64,000 nucleotides of DNA, from the NCBI GenBank assembly GCA_020637805.1, contig JACKJU010000007.1, positions 199,850 to 263,849 of the forward strand, in the 5' to 3' direction. A model generated the notes under the pieces. That model saw nothing but the letters and a program-made list of their open reading frames with translations. It did not search any database and was not told the origin of the DNA. Shown piece after piece: positions 36,428 to 44,298 of this stretch. Both the position numbers and the translations under genes were made by a program. Position 1 is the first letter of the stretch. Each line of letters begins with the position of its first letter. The stretch is from Nitratireductor sp. Its GTDB lineage: Bacteria; Pseudomonadota; Alphaproteobacteria; Rhizobiales; Rhizobiaceae.

Positions 36428-37258
36428 ATGAAGATCATCGAAGCAAATGGCGCGCGAATGCCCGCTTTGGGATTTGGTACCTGGACGCTCAATGGCGAGC
36501 AGTGCGTGGACATGGTTTCAAAGGCAATCCAAACGGGTTACCGCCACATCGACACTGCGGCCAAGTACGAGAACGAGGAAGCGGTAGGAGAGGGTATCCG
36601 CGCCAGCGGGATCGCGAGGAGCGAGATATTCCTCACAACGAAGGTCTGGTTCACCGACATTGCCGAAGGCGCGCTCCAGCGTTCCGCAGAAGCCTCGCTG
36701 AAGCGGCTGGGTGTCGATCAGGTCGACCTGCTTCTCATTCACTGGCCTTCCCGCGAGGTTTCCGTGGAAGAAAGCGTAAAGGCGCTCAATGATGCCGCAT
36801 CGCGCGGCTATGCGCGCCATATCGGGCTTTCGAACCACACCACAAGCCAGATGGAAAAGGCGGTTCAGGTCTCCGAACATCCGATTATCTGCAATCAGGT
36901 GGAATACCACCCATGCCTCGATCAGGATCTGGTGCTGGAAGCTTGCCGCAAGTACGGCATGGCGCTTACCTCCTATTGTCCTCTCTATCGCGGCGGTGAG
37001 TTGATGAGCCATCCTGCCATCACGGGCCCGGCCGAGGCGCATGGCAAGTCTCCCGCCCAGATAGTGCTGCGCTGGCACATGCAGCAGCAGAATGTCGCTG
37101 CAATCCCCCGGACTTCATCTCCCTCGCACATGGAACAGAATTTCCAGGTTTTCGACTTCGAGCTCACGCAGGCCGAGATGGATGCGATTATGGCACTGCG
37201 CAGCAAGGGCGACAGGATCTGCGACTTCGATTTCTCCCCCGATTGGGATCAAGCCTGA
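36428..37258 (+). CDS. Aldo/keto reductase
   Basis: NADPH-dependent carbonyl reductase of the AKR superfamily (2,5-diketo-D-gluconate reductase/YeaE-like branch). The 276-residue product begins MKIIEANGARMPALGFGTWT after AGGGAGAG. The catalytic tetrad is complete: Asp42, Tyr47 (DTAAKYENEEAVG), Lys72 (TTKVWF) and His105 (LLLIHWPS). The NADPH-binding C-terminus has AIPRTSSPSHMEQNFQVFDF. Physiological substrate unknown. A terminator follows. Confidence 0.93.
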   Translation: MKIIEANGARMPALGFGTWTLNGEQCVDMVSKAIQTGYRHIDTAAKYENEEAVGEGIRASGIARSEIFLTTKVWFTDIAEGALQRSAEASLKRLGVDQVDLLLIHWPSREVSVEESVKALNDAASRGYARHIGLSNHTTSQMEKAVQVSEHPIICNQVEYHPCLDQDLVLEACRKYGMALTSYCPLYRGGELMSHPAITGPAEAHGKSPAQIVLRWHMQQQNVAAIPRTSSPSHMEQNFQVFDFELTQAEMDAIMALRSKGDRICDFDFSPDWDQA

Positions 37259-37334
37259 GGCGGCACCGTCCACTGGCGCGAATCGCGACCCAGCCGCCCG
37301 AACTCCGGTAGGCCGGCAATTCACGCATTTCATG

Positions 37335-37358
37335 TCCCGGCGCGAAATTGCGCCGGGA
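37335..37358 (+). terminator. Intrinsic terminator after the aldo/keto reductase
   Basis: TCCCGGCGC (37335-37343) and GCGCCGGGA (37350-37358) form a perfect 9-bp stem with loop GAAATT, followed by TATTTG. Confidence 0.75.
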
Positions 37359-37426
37359 TATTTGCATTTGCTGCGATACGCGGCGAAAGCCATTTGACCT
37401 CAAAGGTTTGCCTCAAACAGCGGAAT

Positions 37427-37459
37427 CAGCATTGCAGGATTTGCAACCCTGCAATGCTG
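37427..37459. repeat. Perfect 12-bp inverted repeat
   Basis: CAGCATTGCAGG (37427-37438) and CCTGCAATGCTG (37448-37459) are fully complementary around a nine-base loop. No T run follows, so it is more likely an operator or RNA element than a terminator. It lies six bases before the CtrA-like site. Confidence 0.8.
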
Positions 37460-37464
37460 CGGAA

Positions 37465-37479
37465 TTAACCTTTCATTAA
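37465..37479 (+). promoter_or_regulatory. CtrA-like binding site
   Basis: TTAACCTTTCATTAA matches the alphaproteobacterial CtrA consensus TTAA-N7-TTAA. It is 117 bases upstream of the small membrane peptide. Short motif, so chance occurrence is possible. Confidence 0.45.
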
Positions 37480-37595
37480 ATTTTTGCAATTGCGAAGGCC
37501 GCGGAGAAGGAGTAGAAATCACCCTCCTTGGCCGGGATCAAAAACACGATCCCCGAACCCGGCCCGGAAACACTCACGGGGAATTTGGGGCTATC

Positions 37596-37736
37596 ATGAT
37601 CGAAGACAACAGGCAGGCGTCCGTATGGCAAGTAGCCATGCTGGCAGCTATCCTTTTCGTTGGCGTCACTTTCGTTGCCAGTGCATTCACTTCCACCAAC
37701 AATGTGGAAGTAGCGGAAACCCAGACTACCGGCTAA
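37596..37736 (+). CDS. 46-residue single-span membrane peptide
   Basis: A short frame with a well-placed GGGG (37587-37590) and ATG encodes MIEDNRQASVWQVAMLAAIL, then FVGVTFVASAFTS and a polar tail NNVEVAETQTTG. There is one transmembrane helix (about 12-32) with an acidic tail. A good intrinsic terminator follows 66 bases later, which supports expression of a short transcript. Function unknown; it may be a regulator of a membrane protein. It is too small to be sure by sequence alone. Confidence 0.6.
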   Translation: MIEDNRQASVWQVAMLAAILFVGVTFVASAFTSTNNVEVAETQTTG

Positions 37737-37802
37737 CGGCAGAAAATCAGGATTGGGAATCGCAACTGCGTTTCGAAAACAAGAATTATCAAGAACACCT
37801 CG

Positions 37803-37828
37803 GGCCGGCGCTACTGCCGGCCTTTTTT
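37803..37828 (+). terminator. Intrinsic terminator after the small membrane peptide
   Basis: GGCCGGC (37803-37809) pairs with GCCGGCC (37816-37822) over loop GCTACT and is followed by TTTTTT (37823-37828). Confidence 0.88.
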
Positions 37829-37946
37829 GTTGCCTTTTCCCCGGACATGCTGCCGGTGCGGGCCATTCTCGCGCTTGCGGCGACCCGTATTTGAATGTCA
37901 AACTCGGGGGGAGGCAGCCAGACTGAAGAAATGGGAGGAGCGCCAC

Positions 37947-38351
37947 ATGGCGATAAAGGGCGTTAAGGAACTGGTCGAGGAGGCAAATCGAGAGATCGTG
38001 ACGCTCGCGCCGTCTCAGGCGATCGACATGTATTCTGCTGGCGACGCGGTGCTAGTCGACATTCGCGATATCCGCGAATTGCAGCGCGATGGAAAAGTGC
38101 CGGATGCCGTGCATGCACCGCGCGGTATGGTCGAATTCTGGTTCGACCCGGCAAGCCCCTACCACAAGCCGGTCTTTGCGCAGTCCGGCAAGACCTATGT
38201 TCTGTTCTGTGCCGCGGGCTGGCGTTCGGCGCTGACGGCAAAGACGCTCAAGAACATGGGCTTTGAGAATATCGCCCATATCGACGGCGGATTTGGCGCG
38301 TTGAAGGAAATGGGTGCGACCGTTGAACCAGATCACGACTGGCAGCAATAG
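37947..38351 (+). CDS. Rhodanese-domain protein
   Basis: Single-domain sulfurtransferase, likely thiosulfate or persulfide handling. The 134-residue product (ATG after GGGAGGAG) has the rhodanese signature VLVDIRDIRELQRDGKVPDA and the active-site loop LFCAAGWRSAL with the catalytic Cys88; the C-A-A-G-W-R loop is typical of small rhodaneses. The partner substrate is unknown. DUF1489 gene follows in the same direction. Confidence 0.92.
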   Translation: MAIKGVKELVEEANREIVTLAPSQAIDMYSAGDAVLVDIRDIRELQRDGKVPDAVHAPRGMVEFWFDPASPYHKPVFAQSGKTYVLFCAAGWRSALTAKTLKNMGFENIAHIDGGFGALKEMGATVEPDHDWQQ

Positions 38352-38449
38352 CCGAACGTGTATGGGCTCTGCGCCCGATTTCTGTGGAAGTGTTTGATGT
38401 GTGGACCGGCGCGGCTTGGCGTGTGGCTTTCGGACACTATTGTAATCGG

Positions 38450-38881
38450 ATGGCTTTGCATCTTGTAAAATTGTGTGTCGGGGTTTCCGCGATAGAGGAA
38501 CTCCAGGCATGGGTGGACTACCGTATTTCCGAGCGCCGGAAGACGGGAAAGGAGCCGTTTTCCTTCCATACGACCCGCATGGTGCCCAAACGCGCTGAAG
38601 AACTGCTCGATGGTGGCTCCCTGTATTGGGTCATCAAGGGGAATATCCAAGTTCGTCAGCCGCTCCACGATATCCGCCCGTTCACGGACGGCGACGGGAT
38701 AGGGCGTTGCGACCTCGTTCTCGAGCCGAGGCTGATCGCGACCGAGTGGCAGCCGCGGCGTGCCTTTCAGGGATGGCGCTATCTCAAACCCGAAGACGCG
38801 CCCGCCGATCTAAAGCTCAATGGCGCAAACCGTCTTCCGCCCGAACTGCGCCTGGAGCTTGCCGATCTGGGACTTCTCTGA
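38450..38881 (+). CDS. DUF1489 family protein
   Basis: Conserved alphaproteobacterial protein of unknown function. The start MALHLVKLCVGVSAIEELQA (38450) matches the family; there is no strong ribosome binding site, but an earlier in-frame start would add residues not found in the family. The 143-residue product has the KGNIQVRQPLHDIRPFTDGD and WQPRRAFQGWRYL segments. Cytoplasmic by appearance, no membrane segment. Confidence 0.85.
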   Translation: MALHLVKLCVGVSAIEELQAWVDYRISERRKTGKEPFSFHTTRMVPKRAEELLDGGSLYWVIKGNIQVRQPLHDIRPFTDGDGIGRCDLVLEPRLIATEWQPRRAFQGWRYLKPEDAPADLKLNGANRLPPELRLELADLGLL

Positions 38882-39035
38882 GGGGCCTGCATCTGCGCCC
38901 CTTAACCTTGTCGTTTTACCAAGGCGAGCGTTTTGGCAAGTGCCCGCAGCAATGGCAGTTGTAATTTTCCTGACATTAAATCAGAATGAATGAATGGGGC
39001 GCCGGGATAGTAGCGGGTTCGGGGACCGAGTAGTT

Positions 39036-39956
39036 ATGTTCGTGAATGCTAAGGGAGCCGCAAGTCAGGCTTACGTCATTGTATGTGGTAACGAGAAGGG
39101 TGGTTCGGGCAAGACGACCACCGCGATGCATATCATCGTGCATCTCCTCAATTCAGGCCACAAGGTAGCAAGCGTCGATCTCGACGCGCGCCAGCGTTCT
39201 CTCACCTCCTATGTAGACAATCGCCGCAAGTGGATGCGCCGTACCGGTGTCGAGTTGGCCATGCCCGAGCATCACAGCCTGGACCGGTCGTTTTCCGACA
39301 GCGTTCTGGAAAACGAGAACTCCGAGCTTCAGCAGTTTTCCACTGTGCTCAAGAATGTCGAGCGCACCCATGATTTCATCGTGATCGACACGCCTGGGCA
39401 TGACAGCTACCTGATGCGGCTGGCCCATTCGATGGCCGATACGCTGGTGACGCCGCTCAACGATTCCTATGTCGATTTCGACGTTCTGGGCAAGGTCGAT
39501 CCCCAGACTGGGGAAGTGCACGAAATCTCCCACTATGCCCGGATGGTCCGTGATGCCCGCCGTCACCGCCGGTCGGTCGACAACGGCCTGCTTGACTGGG
39601 TGGTCGTTCGCAACCGCCTTTCGCACCTCAATTCGCGCAACAATTCCAACATGCTCGAAAGCCTGCGCAGCCTGTCCATGAAACTGGGTTGCCGGGTTGC
39701 AGACGGCATTTCTGAGCGCGTGATCTTCCGCGAATTGTTCCCGATCGGCTTGACCGCTCTGGACGACAACGCGCAGGACGCGGTCGGCATGCAGACCAGC
39801 CTGTCGCATCTGGCGGCCCGCCAGGAAGTGCGCTCGCTGATTTCGTCCCTGCGGCTTCCCGTCGACGATATCGGCAAGCGGCGTGCAGCAGCGCGCAAGA
39901 TCTGGATGGAAAGCCAGTCAACGCCCATCGAACAACTCAAGATTTTTGCCGACTGA
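39036..39956 (+). CDS. mipZ: Division-plane positioning ATPase MipZ
   Basis: ParA/MinD-type ATPase that in Caulobacter forms a pole-to-midcell gradient and keeps FtsZ at midcell. The 306-residue product has the deviant Walker A GNEKGGSGKTTTA (Lys21, Lys26), Walker B FIVIDTPGHDSYLMRLAHS, and the MipZ-specific DWVVVRNRLSHLNSRNNSNM and RVIFRELFPIGLTALD regions. The N-terminal residues before VIVCGNEKGG are uncertain because no strong ribosome binding site marks the ATG at 39036. Followed by a VWA protein and a membrane DnaJ-like protein on the same strand. Confidence 0.92.
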   Translation: MFVNAKGAASQAYVIVCGNEKGGSGKTTTAMHIIVHLLNSGHKVASVDLDARQRSLTSYVDNRRKWMRRTGVELAMPEHHSLDRSFSDSVLENENSELQQFSTVLKNVERTHDFIVIDTPGHDSYLMRLAHSMADTLVTPLNDSYVDFDVLGKVDPQTGEVHEISHYARMVRDARRHRRSVDNGLLDWVVVRNRLSHLNSRNNSNMLESLRSLSMKLGCRVADGISERVIFRELFPIGLTALDDNAQDAVGMQTSLSHLAARQEVRSLISSLRLPVDDIGKRRAAARKIWMESQSTPIEQLKIFAD

Positions 39957-40074
39957 TCTGTAGGCTTTCCGGCAATTGTCCAGAACACCGCGCGCGTTCG
40001 GGCGGTTGAATGGCATCGCCGTGCTTGAACATGCACGCTTGCCAAGTGATCTCCATATCCCCAAATATGGAAGC

Positions 40075-40836
40075 ATGAAGGAACCGCAAACCAGACCCGG
40101 CACGGGTGCCAAACAGCCAGCCGTTCGCGGCGCAAATGCGCTGCCGGGCGAAGCAAAGTCCAGCACCAGCGAGATTTCCGCCTTTCTCAAGGCGGCAAGG
40201 CGCACGAATCCGGCCGGTGCGGGTAGAATAGTGTTTGCGCTCGATGCGACCATGAGCCGGCAACCCACTTGGGACCGGGCAATGAAGATCCAGGCTTCCA
40301 TGTTCGACTCGGCTGCTGGCGTTTCGGCTTCCGGAGACAGCGGCAGCGGCCTTTCCATTCAGCTTGTCTATTTTCGCGGCTTCGGCGAATGCCGGGCGTC
40401 GAAATGGGTGGTCGATACCGGGGCGCTGCGCGACCTGATGACCGGCATTGGCTGCCGGGCAGGCGAAACCCAGATTGCGAAGGTACTTTCCCACACGCTC
40501 AAGGAGACGTCCAAGAGCAAGGTCGATGCACTTGTCTTCATAGGCGATGCGATGGAGGAAAACCCCGACACGCTGGCCCAGCGGGCTGGGGAACTGGGCC
40601 TCAAGGGCGTGCGCTGCTTCATGTTCCAGGAAGGTTCCGACCCGTCGGTCGAGCGTTGCTTCAGGGAAATCGCTCGCCTCAGCGGTGGAGCCTGGTTCCG
40701 CCTGGGTCCGAATTCGGCCCGGCAGCTTGCCGAACTGCTTGGCGCCATTGCAGTCTATGCGCGTGGCGGTCTCAAGGCCCTCGGAGCCCGCAATACGCCG
40801 GCAGACCGCCTGCTGCTGGAGCATATGGCGAAATGA
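40075..40836 (+). CDS. VWA-domain-like protein
   Basis: The 253-residue product (start at 40075 after GGAAGC) has a disordered N-terminal ~40 residues and then a von Willebrand A-like fold: RIVFALDATMSRQPTWDRAM carries the MIDAS-type D-x-T-x-S (Asp57, Thr59, Ser61), followed by the second metal-loop segment SKVDALVFIGDAMEENPD. No signal peptide, so it is cytoplasmic. Function unknown; VWA domains usually bind a partner through a metal ion. The stop overlaps the DnaJ-like gene (ATGA), so the two are translated together and probably work together. Confidence 0.82.
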   Translation: MKEPQTRPGTGAKQPAVRGANALPGEAKSSTSEISAFLKAARRTNPAGAGRIVFALDATMSRQPTWDRAMKIQASMFDSAAGVSASGDSGSGLSIQLVYFRGFGECRASKWVVDTGALRDLMTGIGCRAGETQIAKVLSHTLKETSKSKVDALVFIGDAMEENPDTLAQRAGELGLKGVRCFMFQEGSDPSVERCFREIARLSGGAWFRLGPNSARQLAELLGAIAVYARGGLKALGARNTPADRLLLEHMAK

Positions 40837-41519
40837 TACCGATTTACCTGCTGGTCGTGGCCGGCGTCCTGTTTGGTCTGGCCTCCCTGTTCGTGGCGGT
40901 ACCCGCGTCCACGATAGCCGCCGGCTTGCGCAGGGTGGGGCCGCTGGCCTTGATCGTTGCGGGTGGATTTCTGACCCTGCGCGGTGGTGGTGTCATCGGC
41001 TTGCCGATGATAGCTGCCGCACTTGCGCTCTGGCGCGCCTCACGTCCCGTGCGCGGGCTGGGCGGCCGTTCAGGAAACCGGCAATCCACTGTCAGGACTG
41101 CCGCAATCGAGATGCTGCTCGACCTCGATACGGGCGAGATGGATGGGATTGTGCTGACTGGAAGAAGGGAAGGCGAACAGCTCTCCAGGCTCGACACGGA
41201 CGAATTGCTCGATCTCCATCTCGAGCTTTCCGCCGACGGCGAGAGCCGCGAGCTACTTGAAACTTACCTTGACCGCAGGACGCCCGGCTGGCGTGACGAC
41301 GCGCATGCGAACGACGACGCGGGGCAGGGAAGCCCTGCGGCTTCTGGCGCCATGACCAAGCAGGAGGCCTACCAGGTGCTTGGTCTTGAGCCGGGGGCCT
41401 CTGAACAGGAGATCCGCCAGGCTCACCGGCGCCTTATGAAGCGGGTGCACCCCGATAGCGGCGGGTCTGATTTTCTTGCTGCGCGCATCAACTCCGCCAA
41501 GGACCTGCTGCTGCGCTGA
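40833..41519 (+). CDS. Membrane-anchored J-domain protein (DjlA/Tim14-like)
   Basis: The 228-residue product has two N-terminal membrane segments (MIPIYLLVVAGVLFGLASLF and ALIVAGGFLTL/PMIAAALALWRA), a cytosolic middle part and a C-terminal J domain, AYQVLGLEPGASEQEIRQAH, with the HPD motif at 206-208 needed to stimulate DnaK. The layout (TM plus C-terminal J domain) resembles mitochondrial Tim14/Pam18 and related bacterial proteins. Coupled to the VWA gene by a four-base overlap. Confidence 0.88.
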   Translation: MIPIYLLVVAGVLFGLASLFVAVPASTIAAGLRRVGPLALIVAGGFLTLRGGGVIGLPMIAAALALWRASRPVRGLGGRSGNRQSTVRTAAIEMLLDLDTGEMDGIVLTGRREGEQLSRLDTDELLDLHLELSADGESRELLETYLDRRTPGWRDDAHANDDAGQGSPAASGAMTKQEAYQVLGLEPGASEQEIRQAHRRLMKRVHPDSGGSDFLAARINSAKDLLLR

Positions 41520-41617
41520 GGTGCTGTTGCCACCATCCGTCCCGGTAAGCGGCTTGATGATCTTTCCTGCCATGAGATCGTCCCTTGTCCCCGAGGTTCG
41601 TCCAGCCGGGCCTGCAG

Positions 41618-43048
41618 TCAGTTCTGCAGGGCCAGGCAGTCGATGCGCTGCTTCTTGAGGACCTTGCAGGCCCCCCAGGCAGCGTTCTTGGAGGCGAAGC
41701 CGGCAAATCTTGCTCGGTAGAGGCGGGTGCCGTTCTTCTCGATCATCATGGTGTAGTTGTCGACGGATGCCAGAACGCCAGGAGCCTTGCCGCGTGCCAT
41801 TTCAAGGCGGGAGAGGGCGCTCTCATGGTCGGGCATTGCGCCGATCTGGATCTGCCAGCCGGGTGCAGGGTCGTTGACCGGGCGGGCAGGTGCGGAACCG
41901 ACGACCGAAACCGGGCGTACTGCTGCGGTAACAACGCTGTCCCGGGGCGAGCGGTCCATTTCACCGGCCGGATTGGGCGCGGGAACCGGAAGCCGTGCGG
42001 CACCGATCTCCATCAGGCGCGAGGCAATCGCATCGTCATTGTCCATGCTGCCGGAATCCGCGGTGGCGTATGCAACCGCAATGCGCTCATTGGTTTCTTC
42101 GGCGGCATAGGCCAGTACGTTCGGACGTGCAGCCGGAACCGGGCCCTTCTTCGGAAGTTCGAAAACAGAGGCAAGCACGCGCGATGCCGGACCTTTCGCG
42201 ACCAGGATGCGGTCACGACCGGTTGAAGCCTTGGGCAGGTAGCGCTTGATGAGGCTAACCATCTGGTCGTTGCGGCTCTTGCCGGTCCGGCCACCCATGA
42301 CCACGGCGACGATCGAGCGTCCGCCGCTTTCGACCGACGAAACCAGGTTGAAGCCCGAGGCGCGGGTGTAGCCGGTCTTGATGCCGTCAACGCCTTTGAC
42401 GCGGCCGAGAAGGCGGTTGTGGTTGCCGAAGGATTTCGAACCGAACTTGAAGCTGCGGGTGGAGAAGTAGCCGTAATACTGCGGGAAGTGTTCGCGCAGC
42501 GCGATGCCGAGCGTTGCCATGTCGCGCGCCGTCGTCTTCTGGCGGCTGTCGGGCAGGCCGGACGCGTTGCGGAAGGTCGTGTTCTTCATGCCGAGCGAAC
42601 GGGCTTTTGACGTCATCATTTCCGCGAAACGGCTTTCAGAACCGCCAAGCGTTTCGGCAAGCGCTGCAGCGGCATCGTTGGCCGATTTGGTGACCAGCGC
42701 ATAGATCGCCTGTTCGACCGAGATGGAAGAGCCGGCCTTCACGCCAAGCTTGGAAGGCTGCATCGACGATGCATGGCGGGAAAAGCGTACGCGCGAACCC
42801 TTGGATATCTTGCCTTGCTCAAGTGCCTCGAAGGTGAGGTAGAGCGTCATCATCTTGGTCAGCGACGCCGGGTAGCGGGCACTGTCGGCGCTGTTCGAAT
42901 AGAGGACCTTGCCGGTCTTGGCATCGATTACGATACCGGCATACTTGCTGTTGGCCGAAGCTGTGGCCGGAGCAAGGGCGGTGATGATGAAGACGGCAGC
43001 CAGAATTTGCGCGAGCTTGCGCGAGGTCGATCCGAAAACGGTACGCAC
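41618..43048 (-). CDS. D-alanyl-D-alanine carboxypeptidase with C-terminal SPOR domain
   Basis: Low-molecular-mass penicillin-binding protein of the DacA/DacF type, which trims pentapeptide stems in peptidoglycan. The GTG at 43048 is preferred over a TTG at 43072 because GGGGAA lies five bases before it. The 476-residue product has a signal peptide (ALAPATASA), the three PBP motifs SLTK (62-65), SAN (122-124) and KTG (224-226), and a C-terminal SPOR domain from about residue 395 (PGWQIQIGAMPDHESALSRL), which binds denuded glycan at the septum. SPOR points to a role at the division site, fitting the MipZ gene facing it. Confidence 0.93.
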   Translation of the reverse strand: MRTVFGSTSRKLAQILAAVFIITALAPATASANSKYAGIVIDAKTGKVLYSNSADSARYPASLTKMMTLYLTFEALEQGKISKGSRVRFSRHASSMQPSKLGVKAGSSISVEQAIYALVTKSANDAAAALAETLGGSESRFAEMMTSKARSLGMKNTTFRNASGLPDSRQKTTARDMATLGIALREHFPQYYGYFSTRSFKFGSKSFGNHNRLLGRVKGVDGIKTGYTRASGFNLVSSVESGGRSIVAVVMGGRTGKSRNDQMVSLIKRYLPKASTGRDRILVAKGPASRVLASVFELPKKGPVPAARPNVLAYAAEETNERIAVAYATADSGSMDNDDAIASRLMEIGAARLPVPAPNPAGEMDRSPRDSVVTAAVRPVSVVGSAPARPVNDPAPGWQIQIGAMPDHESALSRLEMARGKAPGVLASVDNYTMMIEKNGTRLYRARFAGFASKNAAWGACKVLKKQRIDCLALQN

Positions 43049-43287
43049 GACGATTCCCCGATACGCGGACAATTACGATGCCCATTAGAGGTAAGTTTGT
43101 GGCGGCATTGCCGCCGGTTCGCTACTGGGGAGTGAGCCTATCGGTTCGTGGTTACCAATCCCTTTATACCTAATGAGTGGTTTCTGTTTTTTTCATTTCG
43201 GGAGTTCCAGGCAGTGCGTTCCTTGCCAGCGGCAATTTACGTTTGCGGAACAATAATTGGGCAAATTGCTGAAATCAAAGGCAGTTA

Positions 43288-43300
43288 TTGCACTGCACAA
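43288..43300. promoter_or_regulatory. TGC-rich inverted motif, possible PhaR site
   Basis: TTGCACTGCACAA lies eight bases upstream of the phasin -35. PhaR, the repressor of phasin genes in Paracoccus and Rhodobacter, binds TGC-rich repeats, so this is a plausible operator. Assigned by similarity and position only. Confidence 0.45.
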
Positions 43301-43307
43301 AAAACCC

Positions 43308-43336
43308 TTGACAAATTTGTGCGGCGCACATAAATT
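43308..43336 (+). promoter_or_regulatory. Strong sigma-70-type promoter of the phasin gene
   Basis: TTGACA (43308-43313) and TAAATT (43331-43336) are separated by exactly 17 bp, 77 bases upstream of the phasin start. A full-consensus -35 is rare elsewhere in this window. Confidence 0.8.
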
Positions 43337-43412
43337 ACAGATCAAGATTTCAGCAGGCCTCCTCCTCCCGCACTGAAGTCGGAAACGAAACGCCAAAAAA
43401 TGGATCAAGAAA

Positions 43413-43751
43413 ATGAACGCACAGTTTGAAGCAATGCAGAAACAGAGCCAGGAAAACATGGAACTGATGGCTAAATCCTACGAAGCACTGACCAAAGGCT
43501 TCCAGGAAGTTGCCAAGGAAACTGCCGAGTACACCAAGTCGGCCTACGAAGCTTCGACCGCAGCTACCGAAAAGATGATGTCTGTCAAATCGTTCGACAA
43601 GGCAATCGAAGTACAGACCGACTTTGCCAAGTCCGCTTACGAAGCTTTCATGGCTCAGGCAAACAAGATCGGTGAAATCTACACCGCCGCTGCCAAGGAC
43701 GCCTACAAGCCTTTCGAAAAGGTGATGCCGAAAGCTCCGGTAGCCAAGTAA
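43413..43751 (+). CDS. Phasin family protein
   Basis: Phasins coat polyhydroxyalkanoate granules and limit their coalescence. The 112-residue product is almost all helix and amphipathic: MNAQFEAMQKQSQENMELMA, then TAEYTKSAYEASTAATEKMM, then IGEIYTAAAKDAYKPFEKVM, the phasin_2 pattern. No membrane segment. A strong promoter with a possible PhaR operator lies upstream and a terminator follows, so it is probably a single-gene, well-expressed unit. No PHA synthase gene is in the window. Confidence 0.92.
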   Translation: MNAQFEAMQKQSQENMELMAKSYEALTKGFQEVAKETAEYTKSAYEASTAATEKMMSVKSFDKAIEVQTDFAKSAYEAFMAQANKIGEIYTAAAKDAYKPFEKVMPKAPVAK

Positions 43752-43807
43752 GGCAGTTGCCGGGCTGCTGCAGCCAGGCAATTTGAATTTCGCCCGCAAG
43801 GGCAGGG

Positions 43808-43831
43808 AAGGGCACCGTTCGCGGTGCCCTT
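43808..43831 (+). terminator. Intrinsic terminator after the phasin gene
   Basis: AAGGGCACCG (43808-43817) and CGGTGCCCTT (43822-43831) form a perfect 10-bp stem with a TTCG loop, followed by TTT. Confidence 0.93.
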
Positions 43832-43902
43832 TTTGCGTTTGCGGCGACGTTTCGCGGAATTGGACGTCTCAGCTTCCATCAAAAATACAGTTGCTGGATC
43901 GC

Positions 43903-43918
43903 TTCACCTGCAGGTGAA
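43903..43918. repeat. Perfect 16-bp palindrome
   Basis: TTCACCTGCAGGTGAA is self-complementary over its whole length and has no loop, so it suits a dimeric transcription factor rather than an RNA hairpin. It is about 380 bases upstream of the first propeller/RTX gene and 150 bases after the phasin stop. Confidence 0.85.
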
Positions 43919-44298
43919 ACGACAGCTTTCGGCAAAATCCGAATTCATTGGCGCATTTCAAACTTGCCGATCCCGTCAAAAATGAAATCGCTCTGGCAGC
44001 AAACCGGAAGCGGCCTTTGCGCTGGCGCACGTTGGGTTTTCGCTCGGCGCGCGGTTCGGGAAACCGCGACGGATCGGACAGCACCGCCATCCTTACCAAT
44101 GGGTAAACAATCTGTCCCGCAAATCTCGACTCCGCGCAACCTCCTTTTGCAAAATGCAAGAGCGGCACAATTGTTAGGGGAAGCCGGAACGAGGCTGCTT
44201 CCATGCGGGACTGATTCTTTTGCCTGGCAGATTGTCTTCTGCATGCAGGGTCGGGACCAAGAATCGCGGCGTACAGAACGCCGCAAAGGGAGCAGGTC

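Larger units (their letters stand above)
37259..37595. other. Regulatory stretch before the 46-residue membrane peptide
   Basis: These 337 bases contain no larger gene. They hold, in order, the terminator of the aldo/keto reductase gene, a perfect 12-bp hairpin (37427-37459), a CtrA-like TTAA-N7-TTAA site (37465-37479) and the leader of the small membrane peptide at 37596. Confidence 0.7.
43049..43412. other. Intergenic stretch between the D,D-carboxypeptidase and the phasin gene
   Basis: 364 bases without a gene. It holds the leader of the minus-strand carboxypeptidase, an AT-richer stretch, an inverted TTGCACTGCACAA motif (43288-43300) and the strong phasin promoter (43308-43336). Confidence 0.7.
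43752..44298. other. Intergenic stretch between phasin and the first propeller/RTX gene
   Basis: 547 bases. It holds the phasin terminator and a perfect 16-bp palindrome (43903-43918). Short open frames on both strands are present but overlap each other and have no recognisable content, so I treat them as non-coding. A promoter for the gene at 44299 must be here; none was clear by eye. Confidence 0.6.

Noticed and set aside
40269..40832. Upstream extension of the J-protein frame through the VWA gene
   Set aside because: The VWA frame is the credible one; the J protein starts at the ATGA overlap at 40833 with a membrane segment right after.
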